Source: Aminipila sp032051575 (GTDB taxonomy: Bacteria > Bacillota > Clostridia > Peptostreptococcales > Anaerovoracaceae). Taken from it: a DNA stretch of 64,000 bases. Shown piece after piece: positions 35,158-43,968 of this stretch (position 1 is the first letter of the stretch; each line of letters begins with the position of its first letter). The stretch covers positions 62,001 to 126,000 of the forward strand of contig NZ_DAMBYD010000006.1 of assembly GCF_032051575.1 (NCBI RefSeq), read 5' to 3'. The notes under the pieces were generated by a model. That model was not told the origin of the DNA and ran no database searches. It saw only the letters and a program-made list of their open reading frames with translations. A program made the translations under genes and the position numbers.

Positions 35158-35200
35158 TAAAAAAAGGCTTAATTGGATTCAAATCAGCCAATTAAGCCTT
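35158..35200 (-). terminator. Terminator of the sigma-54 activator gene, overlapping its stop
   Basis: The 13-bp arms CCAATTAAGCCTT and AAGGCTTAATTGG (35188-35200 and 35164-35176) are perfect. The first arm encodes the last residues of the activator, the TGA lies in the loop, and seven A/T pairs follow. It insulates the downstream sigma-54 promoter. Confidence 0.9.
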
Positions 35201-37259
35201 TTATTTCATTTAAGAGTTCTATGCCAGTCCCCGTAATAGAGCTTCCTGCTCTGCCTCTTTGGGATTTAATGTAACCGTTATCAGACAGCTTTTTCATGGA
35301 GTTTCTCACCTCAGTCTCGGTGTAATCAAGACCCTGTGCCAATATTATTTTCTCCACTTCGGCTCTTCCTGCTCTTTTCTTTCGTCTCTTTTCCTCCTCA
35401 AGGACCGACAAAACACCGTATAAAAGTTCAATGCTTTTCCCTTCTCTCAAGATGAAGCCAATATGTCTGCACGCATGTGAAAATCTGGCAGTTTCCTCTA
35501 GCCTCCTTAGCGGTGGTATTTTCATTGCTTCCTCTCTAAAATTGTCCGGCAAATCCCACGGTTCGATAATATCCTTGTCCAAGCTATCTATGTATTCCAC
35601 AACATTTCTGACCTCTCTCACGTTACCACGCCAAAGATGAGAAAGAAGGATTCTCCCTAACTCTTCACTATAGGTCCACTTTGCTCCAATTCCTTCCGCT
35701 AGTTTCTCAAAAAGTATCAACACATCCCGACCTCTGTTGTTAAGATTTGGAATATTCAGCGGCAGTACATTAAATCTGTAATACAAATCCTCTCTAAATT
35801 TCTTTTCCTTTACCAACTCATACAAATTCTTGTTTGTAGCTGCAATGATTCGCACATCTACTTCAATCAACTTGCTTGAACCAATCTTTGATACCTTCTT
35901 TTCCTCAAGGACCCTCAAAATCTTACTCTGAAGTGAAAGTGGCATTTCTCCTATTTCATCTAGGAAAATAGTTCCTCTGTGAGCCAATTCAAAATATCCG
36001 ATTTTCCCACCCTTTCTGGCTCCTGTAAAGGCGCCCTCTTCATATCCGAACAGTTCACTCTCAAGAAGATTTTCAGGAATAGCCGCACAGTTTAGTGCAA
36101 CAAAATTATAATTCTTTCTGTGAGATTCATTATGTATGCTCTGGGCAAATACCTCCTTGCCCGTTCCCGATTCCCCTGTTATGAGAACGGATGAGTCAGA
36201 CTTTGCAATTCTCTTTCCAATGCCTATGCATTCTTTGATTTCTCTGCTTTCACCTATAATATCATCAAAGGTAAAGCGTGCAATATGTCTGCTTCCTGCA
36301 ATCTGAGTTCTTATACCATGCTGCCTGTCCTCCAGTTCCTCGAAATTCTTCAGGATTATAATACTTCCTGTAAGGTTGCCTGCTGACAGTATATCCTTCT
36401 TAGAAATCACCAGATTCTTATCTTCTATTTTAAGTATGGTGTCATTTCCACTCCTCACCTTATTGTAAAAGTCCGGTATTATATCTCCAATACCGAAGCC
36501 CTCCAGTACTTCTGATTTGCCACGCAGCATTTCCTTTGCTTTTTCATTTGACAGATATATACCTCCAGAAATATCAGTAATTATTATTCCTTCTTCAATA
36601 TACTCTATCAAAGCCTTTATATTATCATTTATACTTTCATTCTCGCTCAAAAGCTTCTCGACGCCGCCTGATTTTATTACTACGTTATCGTTTGCTTTTT
36701 TTGCAGTTTCAGAGTTGAATATTCCTTTAATATTCAGCTTGTTTGCTAACTCAATTATGCAGTTGGTATCTATTGCACGCTCGCCAATATTAATAATATT
36801 CTCTATTTCTGGCGGTACAAGCTGAACTTCACCTGGTGTTATTGCAATTTTTATAGATTTATCAAAACCGGAATTTTCACCATAATATGGTACTAGATCA
36901 AGTCCACGGTATCCCGCTTCATAAATTTGTGTTATAAGCTGCATACAAGTTCTGTTATCAAGGTTTACAAGTAGTGCCCTACATTGCTCAGGTGCCTGAT
37001 CCAGAATTCTTATATTATCCTTGCTGAGAGCCATATTTACAACCTGCAGAATGGTATCCTTATTGATTTTGTCGCTTACTGCCTTAAAAATTGTAAAGGC
37101 AGAAAGAACAACGACTTCTTCTTCGATTGCGACCTTGTTCTCTATTTCTTTTATCGAATAGGTTATAATATCTGCGTATCCATCAAAATATAACTCCAAG
37201 TTTGATTTTATATAATTAGCAAAGGATATATGATTTGCTATGACTGCGATTTTCTTCAT
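35184..37259 (-). CDS. Sigma-54-dependent transcriptional activator
   Basis: This 691-residue enhancer-binding protein has an N-terminal sensory region (1-200; AITPGEVQLVPPEIENIINIG) shared with its paralogue at 60.5-62.5 kb, a PAS-like domain (about 215-305) and the AAA+ domain: Walker A GESGTGKE at 362-369, sigma-54-contacting GAFTGA at 409-414, Walker B TIFLDEIG at 430-437. The C-terminus has a winged-helix-like domain (TEVRNSMKKLSDNGYIKSQRGRAGSS) instead of the usual Fis-type HTH. It lies directly upstream of the sigma-54 promoter of the transporter-argH-malic enzyme operon, which it should activate. The N-terminal region recalls PrpR-type sensors, but the ligand is unknown. Confidence 0.92.
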   Translation of the reverse strand: MKKIAVIANHISFANYIKSNLELYFDGYADIITYSIKEIENKVAIEEEVVVLSAFTIFKAVSDKINKDTILQVVNMALSKDNIRILDQAPEQCRALLVNLDNRTCMQLITQIYEAGYRGLDLVPYYGENSGFDKSIKIAITPGEVQLVPPEIENIINIGERAIDTNCIIELANKLNIKGIFNSETAKKANDNVVIKSGGVEKLLSENESINDNIKALIEYIEEGIIITDISGGIYLSNEKAKEMLRGKSEVLEGFGIGDIIPDFYNKVRSGNDTILKIEDKNLVISKKDILSAGNLTGSIIILKNFEELEDRQHGIRTQIAGSRHIARFTFDDIIGESREIKECIGIGKRIAKSDSSVLITGESGTGKEVFAQSIHNESHRKNYNFVALNCAAIPENLLESELFGYEEGAFTGARKGGKIGYFELAHRGTIFLDEIGEMPLSLQSKILRVLEEKKVSKIGSSKLIEVDVRIIAATNKNLYELVKEKKFREDLYYRFNVLPLNIPNLNNRGRDVLILFEKLAEGIGAKWTYSEELGRILLSHLWRGNVREVRNVVEYIDSLDKDIIEPWDLPDNFREEAMKIPPLRRLEETARFSHACRHIGFILREGKSIELLYGVLSVLEEEKRRKKRAGRAEVEKIILAQGLDYTETEVRNSMKKLSDNGYIKSQRGRAGSSITGTGIELLNEIKGLIG

Positions 37260-37305
37260 TTGACATCCATTTCTTTAAACAAATTTTACATTAAATTATA
37301 CTCTA

Positions 37306-37602
37306 TTATCCTCTATTCTTCAATTCTTCTATCTTTGTGATGTCATCGCCTTCATCAATTAATTCATTTATATTATTCAATACAAATAACATAAGTTTAT
37401 CTATAAACTCCTTTGGAAATTCATCACTAACAGTAAATCTATCATATTTCATTTCAGTAATAAAATCAATTTTTTTATTATTACTTTCACTTGTGATTTC
37501 TGCTAATACACGATTATATATATTGGTATTTTTCTTCTATGCAAACCGTCTACTAAGTTGATCATATTCCGTATTTTCTTTCGAAAACTTAATTCCAGCC
37601 AT
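37306..37602 (-). pseudogene. Small gene interrupted by an in-frame TAG
   Basis: One frame runs from ATG at 37602 (MAGIKFSKENTEYDQLSRRF) to TAA at 37306, broken only by a TAG after codon 21. The second part (ITEMKYDRFTVSDEFPKEF, FVLNNINELIDEGDDITKI) has normal coding character. The product is a hypothetical acidic protein of 98 residues and no family is recognised. The upstream ribosome site is weak, so an alternative is that only the downstream part was ever used. It separates the sigma-54 activator from the first immunity module. Confidence 0.55.
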
Positions 37603-37677
37603 TACTTGCTTTTGTAGATATTTTTATTTAAATTTCAATTATTACCATGCCACCACCTATGGCAGGAGAATTTGCTA

Positions 37678-37971
37678 CTACAGGAAGTTCAGAAATAAAG
37701 CCAGAACAATAATCCCAAGTATCATCAGTACCCATAAGACACTGATTGCCATAGAAATAATATTTACGGCACTACGGCTTTCGCTGCTCCGTACACAGAT
37801 AACGGAAAGGCACAGAGCCGCAAAAACAAAGACGATATTTGCTCCCGCCCAAATACTGCGTACCCCATCCGAAAGAGTAATTGTGAGTAGCGTTGGGATA
37901 AAAGTTGCCAGTGGCAGAACACTAACAACTAGTGCCACCATACTTAATTTTTGAAATTTTTTATTTTCCAT
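37678..37971 (-). CDS. Small three-helix membrane protein of immunity module A
   Basis: This 97-residue protein has three hydrophobic helices (about 9-33, 44-63 and 72-95) and an N-terminal cytoplasmic tail (MENKKFQKLSM). The start follows GAGG, which lies in the last codons of the upstream LanG-type permease gene. Its place as last gene of the LanFEG operon suggests an accessory immunity or membrane-stress function. I recognise no named family; it is too hydrophobic, and without a leader/core layout, to be a bacteriocin precursor. Confidence 0.7.
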   Translation of the reverse strand: MENKKFQKLSMVALVVSVLPLATFIPTLLTITLSDGVRSIWAGANIVFVFAALCLSVICVRSSESRSAVNIISMAISVLWVLMILGIIVLALFLNFL

Positions 37972-37976
37972 CAGAT

Positions 37977-38741
37977 TTACCTCATTTCTTTCTTTCCAAA
38001 TTGGGTGACAGCCAGCACAAGAACCAGCACAAAGATCAGCATCGCGCAAGGTAGGAACGGTATCAGCGAAAATGCGGTATCGGAAGATGCTGCTGTGAAA
38101 TCATGCAGTGAACAGGACACCAGATAGCCGCTGTAACAATACGGATAGGCAATCCAGAGCGGGGTGTTAGCCACCAAGACGCCGGGGATGACAAGGAGTA
38201 GGTTTAAGCCTACAGAAAGCAGTGGCTTTTCAAACAGTACCGTAATGGTCCACATCGTCGCCACACAAGGCAGCATGGTAAGGAACAGCCCTGCGCACCA
38301 TTTCAGAAGATAAAGCACTGGAAGCGTTTCGGTAATACCCATTGAGCCTGTTGCAATCAACCCTGCAATCACGAATACTACAAGGAAAACTACCATTTCC
38401 ATTAAAAGATAAAACATAAGTACACAAAACTTTGCCAGTGAGAGCATATAACGGCTGATTGGCAGAGCCAGCATTTTTAATATCCCATTGTTTTGTGTTT
38501 CCCGTCCTGAAATCATCACGCAAACTACAATCATAGAAAATGGCAGCAGATAGTAGGCGTAGACCAAAGCACTCTGAATGAACATGGCAGGCCAAGCATT
38601 GGTATATTCAGGTGTGAAATAGCTGCTCAAATTGGCAATCCCCGACGCCACCACCAACAACGGGGCAACGAAAATCAGGGGGATAATTTTGGAGCGTTTC
38701 ACTTTCATAAACTCAATTTTGAACAAATCTAAAAAGTTCAT
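37977..38741 (-). CDS. lanG: Lantibiotic-immunity ABC permease (LanG-type), module A
   Basis: This 254-residue ABC-2-type permease has six predicted helices. The opening FLDLFKIEFMKVKRSKIIPLIF and the GRETQNNGILKMLALPISRYMLSLAKF segment are typical of MutG/EpiG-family immunity permeases. These pair with LanE and the LanF ATPase to expel lantibiotics from the membrane. It follows the LanE gene by 12 bases and precedes a small membrane-protein gene in the same operon. No biosynthesis genes are near, so it likely protects against peptides made by other organisms. Confidence 0.87.
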   Translation of the reverse strand: MNFLDLFKIEFMKVKRSKIIPLIFVAPLLVVASGIANLSSYFTPEYTNAWPAMFIQSALVYAYYLLPFSMIVVCVMISGRETQNNGILKMLALPISRYMLSLAKFCVLMFYLLMEMVVFLVVFVIAGLIATGSMGITETLPVLYLLKWCAGLFLTMLPCVATMWTITVLFEKPLLSVGLNLLLVIPGVLVANTPLWIAYPYCYSGYLVSCSLHDFTAASSDTAFSLIPFLPCAMLIFVLVLVLAVTQFGKKEMR

Positions 38742-38753
38742 CAGTTTTCCTCC

Positions 38754-39479
38754 TTACTCATAGCGCAGGTTTTTTGCCATCCATAATCCTGCGCCAAGGA
38801 AAAGGACTGTTTCGATTACAGAAACAATAGTAACTGTCATATCAGGCTGTGCGCTCATAGCTACTGCGGGCTTTAGCATTACAACAAAGGGATGAATAAG
38901 CAGCAGCCCCATATCTGACGTCGCCAAAGCCATGCCGCTTAAAAATCCGGCTACCCCTACGCCGAGGGGAACCCACATGTTTTCAAAGCGCGAGGAAACC
39001 AATAACATAAAAGACAGTACCGGCATGGAAGTAATAAACGAATACCCAGCAAAAGTTATCAGCGTCCCTAATTCAAACACTCCTTGCGGAAAGTCTGTCA
39101 TTCCAATTTGCACCAGTGCCAGATTTTGCAGGGCGACAGCCACCAAAAGCATCACGGTTATAATCAAGAATTTACAAAAGTACATAGCCGGTACGCTCAT
39201 AGGAAGCATATATATTTTTTTGACCGCATTACCCTTAAACTCCATGTTGTAGACCATACAGGCGGTTACTACAATGGCAAACATATTTAGTATCATAATC
39301 ATGCCGTAAAGTTGGGTCAGCAGCACATCCATTGGAGCTAACGGCAGGTTCAGCAGCATATCCTTTCGCACAAAGAAGTTGACAAAAGCGTATGCAGCAC
39401 CCAAAATACCAACCGGCAGCAATACGGCAATAACTCCAGTCCGTTTCTCTTTTCGAAGCTCGATTGCAAGTGTCCTCAT
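38754..39479 (-). CDS. lanE: Lantibiotic-immunity ABC permease (LanE-type), module A
   Basis: This 241-residue permease has six helices. It opens TLAIELRKEKRTGVIAVLLPVGILGAAY and has the NMEFKGNAVKKIYMLPMSVPAMYFCKFL segment usual in MutE/EpiE-type proteins. Its ATG overlaps the stop of the ATPase gene by four bases (ATGA), so the two are coupled. It should form the membrane part of the transporter with the LanG-type permease that follows. Confidence 0.87.
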   Translation of the reverse strand: MRTLAIELRKEKRTGVIAVLLPVGILGAAYAFVNFFVRKDMLLNLPLAPMDVLLTQLYGMIMILNMFAIVVTACMVYNMEFKGNAVKKIYMLPMSVPAMYFCKFLIITVMLLVAVALQNLALVQIGMTDFPQGVFELGTLITFAGYSFITSMPVLSFMLLVSSRFENMWVPLGVGVAGFLSGMALATSDMGLLLIHPFVVMLKPAVAMSAQPDMTVTIVSVIETVLFLGAGLWMAKNLRYE

Positions 39480-40240
39480 AGCTTTGCTCTCTGCTTTCTT
39501 GCTGCATTGTCCTTTTCCACCATAGAAAGGAACACATCTTCCAGATTGTCCGCAGCAAACCCGGACTGTAATGCGTTTTGACGTAAATCATCCAAGCTGC
39601 CCTCAAACAATAAACGCCCGTGATTGAGAATACCAATATCGTCCGCAATTAATTCAATTTCAGAGAGCATATGTGATGAAATTAAAATGGTGCAATCGTA
39701 AAGGTCAAGAAGGTATTTCACCAAATTACGGATTTCATGGATACCCGACGGGTCAAGCCCATTGGTTGGTTCATCCAGAATAAGGATAGGCGGACGCCCC
39801 AACAACGCCCCGGCAAGACCCAAACGCTGTTTCATACCCAACGAATACTTCTTTGCCAGACGGTCTCCAAACTCGGTTAGACCAACCAATTCTAAAGCAT
39901 CCTCTACCGAGCTTTTCGACAACCCCAAAATCCGGCGGATAATGTCAAGGTTTTCCCGGCCTGTCAGGTTCGCATAAAACGAGGGCGATTCAATGAAAGA
40001 ACCAATCTCTTTCAGGATTGCCAGTCGGTCATCTGGAAAGTGCTTCCCGTCAATGGTAAAGCTGCCCTTTGTAGGGGCGGTCAGCCCCAACAGCATTTTC
40101 ATAGTAGTGGATTTCCCTGCACCATTCGGACCGAGGAAACCGTAAATACTGCCTTTCCGAATGTGTAGTGAAACATCGTTCACGGAAGTGAAATTTTTGT
40201 ATTTTTTCGTCAACTGTTCTGTTGTGATAACATAGTTCAT
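39476..40240 (-). CDS. lanF: Lantibiotic-immunity ABC ATPase (LanF-type), module A
   Basis: This 254-residue ATPase has Walker A GPNGAGKST at 37-45, the signature YSLGMKQRLGLA and Walker B ILILDEPTNGLDP, followed by the H-loop ILISSHML. The sequence fits the BcrA/MutF immunity subfamily. The start MNYVITTEQLTKKY is used because GGAG lies at a proper distance; the earlier ATG touches the ribosome site. It is the first gene of the lanF-lanE-lanG operon and divergent from the lanR/lanK genes. Direct repeats at 11-bp phase upstream mark the likely regulator site. Confidence 0.92.
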   Translation of the reverse strand: MNYVITTEQLTKKYKNFTSVNDVSLHIRKGSIYGFLGPNGAGKSTTMKMLLGLTAPTKGSFTIDGKHFPDDRLAILKEIGSFIESPSFYANLTGRENLDIIRRILGLSKSSVEDALELVGLTEFGDRLAKKYSLGMKQRLGLAGALLGRPPILILDEPTNGLDPSGIHEIRNLVKYLLDLYDCTILISSHMLSEIELIADDIGILNHGRLLFEGSLDDLRQNALQSGFAADNLEDVFLSMVEKDNAARKQRAKL

Positions 40241-40282
40241 ATGAAACATCTCCTTTCGTTGATTTCATGTTACAACACCCTC

Positions 40283-40326
40283 CTTACTTTTACATTCTCG
40301 CGTCCTTACTTTTACCTTACTTTTTC
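40283..40326 (-). promoter_or_regulatory. 11-bp-phased direct repeats ahead of LanFEG module A
   Basis: CTTACTTTTAC occurs at 40283, 40305 and (CTTACTTTTTC) 40316; the slot at 40294 is occupied by a degenerate copy. The 11-bp phase places all units on one DNA face, as for tandem OmpR-family dimers. On the minus strand they lie upstream of the ATPase gene. Confidence 0.7.
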
Positions 40327-40386
40327 GCAAGACAGCACCCCAAATGAACGCGTTGTGATATACTGTTTACAGTCGGAGGTAATGCA

Positions 40387-41088
40387 ATGGACCATTCATT
40401 TTTGTACACAAAAAAAATAATACTCGTGGACGACGAGCCAGATTTACTTAAATTAGTTTCAAATATCTTAACGGACGACGGTTTTGAAAATATCGTCGTT
40501 GCTGCTTCTGTTAAAGAAGGTATTGCAGTCAGCAGAAACGAAAAGCCTGATTTGGCCATTTTGGATGTAATGTTGCCGGATGGGGATGGTTTTTTGCTCA
40601 TGGAACAAATGCGCTCGTTTACGGATATACCGATTATCTTTCTTACCGCCAAAGACGAAGCTGTGGACAAGTTGGCAGGCTTATGTCTCGGCGCAGATGA
40701 TTATATTGTGAAACCGTTTTTGCCGCAGGAATTACTGCTGCACATCTATGCTGTCCTGCGACGGTGTTACAAAGAGGATGCCCCGCTGTTGAAGCTGGAC
40801 AACTGTGCGATTGATTTCAGTCGCGCAGAGGTAAGCAGGGGTGGTGAAGTCATTCCTTTAACAGCAAAAGAATATACTTTGCTTGAGGCGCTCGCCCGGA
40901 ATGAGGGAAAAATTGTAACTGTGGACGCGCTTTGCGAAGCTCTTTGGGGAGATAATCCTTTTGGGTATGAAAACAGCCTAAATGCTCATGTACGGCGCAT
41001 AAGGGAAAAGATAGAAACAGACCCGTCAAAACCCGTTTCCCTTATTACTATCAAGGGATTAGGCTACAAATTGAATACAAGGAAGTGA
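40387..41088 (+). CDS. lanR: OmpR-family response regulator of immunity module A
   Basis: The 233-residue regulator has D15/D16 and phospho-acceptor D60 (ILDVMLPDGDGF), the conserved K in DDYIVKPF, and a winged-helix output domain (TAKEYTLLEALARN, NSLNAHVRRIREKIE, GLGYKLNTRK). GGAGG precedes the ATG and a TATACT -10 lies at 40359-40364. The kinase gene begins four bases after its stop. It is divergent from lanF-lanE-lanG with tandem repeats between, so it is expected to switch on the immunity transporter when the kinase detects a peptide. Confidence 0.92.
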   Translation: MDHSFLYTKKIILVDDEPDLLKLVSNILTDDGFENIVVAASVKEGIAVSRNEKPDLAILDVMLPDGDGFLLMEQMRSFTDIPIIFLTAKDEAVDKLAGLCLGADDYIVKPFLPQELLLHIYAVLRRCYKEDAPLLKLDNCAIDFSRAEVSRGGEVIPLTAKEYTLLEALARNEGKIVTVDALCEALWGDNPFGYENSLNAHVRRIREKIETDPSKPVSLITIKGLGYKLNTRK

Positions 41089-41092
41089 CATT

Positions 41093-42451
41093 ATGAAATC
41101 ATTTGGAAAGTATATATCTAAGCACTTGGTATCTTTTGCCGGCTTTATTCTTGTGTTGCTGCTTATCAATGTTATTGCCTTTGGATGGACTTTTCATAGT
41201 GTTATTAAAAAGGACTATGGGGCTATATCACCTAATAATATGCTGGAAGAAGTTGCCGCAGCGTCTACATTGGATGGGCTATCAGATGAAGCCCGCAATA
41301 AATTGGAAAGCAATCATATTTGGGCTGTTTTCCTCAATGCAGCAGGAGAAACCATGTGGTCTGTTAATGCCCCAGAAAACATTCCGGCGCATTATACCGT
41401 TCAGGATGTGGCTATATTTTCAAGGGGCTATCTTGAAGATTATCCTGTTTTTGTTTGGAATACCGATAGCGGACTGCTGGTATTGGGCTATCCGAAAGAC
41501 AGCTATACCAAACTTACAAGCAATTATTTTTCCATTCAAGCTATTAGAACCCTGCCGCTTTATTTTTCAGTAATGTTAGCTGTTGATCTGATTCTGCTGT
41601 TTTTCTCTTACCATTTTTCAAAGCAGAAAATCATCAAGAGTACAGAGCCGATTATTTCATCCATTGAAACACTCTCCAATGGTAATCCAGTATCTCTTTC
41701 TATCATCGGGGAATTATCAGAAGTGGCTGACAGTGTAAATAAAGCGTCTAAAATTTTAAGTAGGCAGAACGAAGCCCGCGCTAATTGGATTAGTGGAATT
41801 TCCCATGACATACGCACCCCACTCTCTATGATTATGGGGTATGCCGGACGCATTGCGAATGATGAAACCGTAAGCACCACCGTAAGAGAACAGGCTGAAA
41901 TTGTGCGAAAGCAAAGCGTTAAGATTAAAGAGCTGGTACAGGATTTGAATTTAGTATCGCAACTGGACTATGAAATGCAGCCATTACTCAAGGAGCCTGT
42001 TAGATTATCAAAGCTACTGCGTTCCTATGTGGCAGAATTATTCAATACAGGTGTTTCCGATATTTATTCCATTGATATTGAAATCACTCCGGCTGCTGAA
42101 ACAGCCCCAATAGACTGTGACCCCCGTTTAATCTCACGGGCTGTAAGCAATTTGGTACAAAATAGTATGAAACACAATCCGCAAGGCTGTAATGTCAAGC
42201 TGTCCCTTGCCTGCTCCGATACTTCCCTTATCCTTACTATCGCTGATAATGGTATTGGATTATCAGCTGAAAAGCTGCAAGAGTTAGAGGAAAAACCTCA
42301 TTACATGAACAGCACTGATGAAAGGCTGGATTTGAGACATGGTTTAGGACTGCTGCTTGTCCGGCAGATTGTGGAAGCCCATGAGGGAACAATGCAGATA
42401 AAGAGTGGTGCTAATCATGGATTTACAACAACCCTAATCTTTCAAAAATGA
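41093..42451 (+). CDS. lanK: Sensor histidine kinase of immunity module A
   Basis: The 452-residue kinase has TM1 at about 13-34 and TM2 at about 155-173, so residues 35-154 form an extracytoplasmic sensor of about 120 residues, as in NisK/SpaK-type lantibiotic sensors. The H-box is WISGISHDIRTPLSM with H238, followed by N-box (LVQNSMKHNP), G1 (ADNGIGL) and G2 (HGLGLLLVRQI). It is coupled with the regulator gene and ends eight bases from the convergent module B permease. The inducing peptide is unknown. Confidence 0.9.
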   Translation: MKSFGKYISKHLVSFAGFILVLLLINVIAFGWTFHSVIKKDYGAISPNNMLEEVAAASTLDGLSDEARNKLESNHIWAVFLNAAGETMWSVNAPENIPAHYTVQDVAIFSRGYLEDYPVFVWNTDSGLLVLGYPKDSYTKLTSNYFSIQAIRTLPLYFSVMLAVDLILLFFSYHFSKQKIIKSTEPIISSIETLSNGNPVSLSIIGELSEVADSVNKASKILSRQNEARANWISGISHDIRTPLSMIMGYAGRIANDETVSTTVREQAEIVRKQSVKIKELVQDLNLVSQLDYEMQPLLKEPVRLSKLLRSYVAELFNTGVSDIYSIDIEITPAAETAPIDCDPRLISRAVSNLVQNSMKHNPQGCNVKLSLACSDTSLILTIADNGIGLSAEKLQELEEKPHYMNSTDERLDLRHGLGLLLVRQIVEAHEGTMQIKSGANHGFTTTLIFQK

Positions 42452-42459
42452 GGAACCTG

Positions 42460-43188
42460 TTATAACTTTGTCCGGGAACCTTTCGTACAAAGTAACATAA
42501 CGATTGATATCGCTGCCATAAGGAGCAGGACACTAATTTCCACAGAAGCATTAAAGATAAGTGTGCCGTCTCCTGTAAATTTAATAATTCCAAGTCCAGC
42601 CGTAATAGGATAATAATCGGTTAATGCTCTACCGGCAATAAATATTCCACCGAAACCATAAACAAATGCTAATCCAGTTCCAGCAAGAAAACCGTTTTGT
42701 TTTTTACTAAAAAATACGATAATTGGTAATACGGCCAGATAACAGCAAATCCCCAATCCAACAAGCTGAAAGAGTGATTTTGCTACAAGCGCTAGGGACA
42801 TATTTTCATGATAGAACAGCGTACCTAAGACAAATGTACATATAAAACTAAAAAAACCGTACAATGCAGTAACAAGTCCAACTGTAATGAGCTTTCCTGC
42901 AAGTAATTTACGAAATGACACAGGTACTGTCAGCGCGTTTTTCAACGTATGGTCAACATACTCACGGTTTATGATATATCCCCCAATGAGAACAATCATA
43001 AACGGAAAAGCCAGGCTGAAGTTATTCCATATAACGCTGTTTGCATAACTTTCGTACTGCATCATTTCATTACCGCTGCTTTGTTGAAAAGCAGCTAACA
43101 GCGGGGAAAAAAGCACGGCTACGATACCCATCCAAAGAATGCTGTAACGCTTAAGCTTTTGAAACTCCGTAATAATTATATTAATCAT
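42460..43188 (-). CDS. lanG: Lantibiotic-immunity ABC permease (LanG-type), module B
   Basis: This 242-residue ABC-2-type permease has six helices. IINIIITEFQKLKRYSILWMG opens the protein, and GGYIINREYVDHTLKNALTVPVSFRKLLAGK is the conserved cytoplasmic loop of this family. It is the last gene of the module B operon, nine bases after the other permease. It is only distantly similar to its module A counterpart, so the two modules were not made by a recent duplication. Confidence 0.85.
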   Translation of the reverse strand: MINIIITEFQKLKRYSILWMGIVAVLFSPLLAAFQQSSGNEMMQYESYANSVIWNNFSLAFPFMIVLIGGYIINREYVDHTLKNALTVPVSFRKLLAGKLITVGLVTALYGFFSFICTFVLGTLFYHENMSLALVAKSLFQLVGLGICCYLAVLPIIVFFSKKQNGFLAGTGLAFVYGFGGIFIAGRALTDYYPITAGLGIIKFTGDGTLIFNASVEISVLLLMAAISIVMLLCTKGSRTKL

Positions 43189-43197
43189 AGTACCCTC

Positions 43198-43968
43198 CTA
43201 ATCTTCCTGCTTTTTAAATACAATTAAAATCAACAGAACTGATATTATCGTTATTAAAAATAGTATTGCTGCACTAACCGGAGTGGATAACATATAAGGC
43301 TTTCTCATTGCAAGGTATTCCGCAGTAAGTCCGTTCCAATAGGATGTCCACCAACGCATTGTGACCGGTACAGGCAACGCAGTAATGAGAGCACTGTTAG
43401 GCGCAAAGTTTAACATATTAAGTGCTATGCCAAAATTTAAGATAGAATAAATGAAGGCAATGATAATTGAAAAAATATAGCTTTTGTTAAAATAGACAAT
43501 GAGAATGACAACAGGAAGAACTGAAACAAACAGCATAATACCAAGTACGGCGCTTAGTCCCAATTTAAACATTACTCCTTCCACTGCACCCACAATTAAT
43601 CCACCGATGATTGTAGCACCTAAACCAGCAATAGAATATAGCACAGCAACAGTCAAAAGTACACTGAGCTTTGCTGCCACGAGTTTTGTTTTAGGAACTG
43701 GTACGGTCATCAGATTTTTTAGCATGTCGCTATCCCTTTCCATAAAAAACAGGATGCTTGCCACCACGCTTAGTACGCACGGTAAAAAGAGAAAATCTCC
43801 AAACGTAACAACCAGCTTAAAAAGCTGCTCAAATTGCAGATTGTCTTTTGCCACTAATACGGTCAGGGGGATTGGAAAGAGGCAGGCAGCTAACATACAA
43901 AATAGAATAAACCTCTGCCTTTTAATTTTACTAAATTCGCAAATGATTAAATCAAGCAATTCCTTCAC
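43198..43968 (-). CDS. lanE: Lantibiotic-immunity ABC permease (LanE-type), module B
   Basis: This 256-residue permease opens LLDLIICEFSKIKRQRFILFCML and has the loop FFMERDSDMLKNLMTVPVPKTKLVAAKL, as in LanE/BcrB-type proteins; about six helices are predicted. Its start overlaps the end of the ATPase gene by 17 bases, giving strong coupling. It should pair with the LanG-type permease that follows to form the membrane half of an immunity exporter. Confidence 0.85.
   Translation of the reverse strand: MKELLDLIICEFSKIKRQRFILFCMLAACLFPIPLTVLVAKDNLQFEQLFKLVVTFGDFLFLPCVLSVVASILFFMERDSDMLKNLMTVPVPKTKLVAAKLSVLLTVAVLYSIAGLGATIIGGLIVGAVEGVMFKLGLSAVLGIMLFVSVLPVVILIVYFNKSYIFSIIIAFIYSILNFGIALNMLNFAPNSALITALPVPVTMRWWTSYWNGLTAEYLAMRKPYMLSTPVSAAILFLITIISVLLILIVFKKQED

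Noticed and set aside
37678..37971. The small gene after lanG as a bacteriocin or lantibiotic precursor
   Set aside because: It has three membrane helices and no leader, double-glycine site or Cys/Ser/Thr-rich core.
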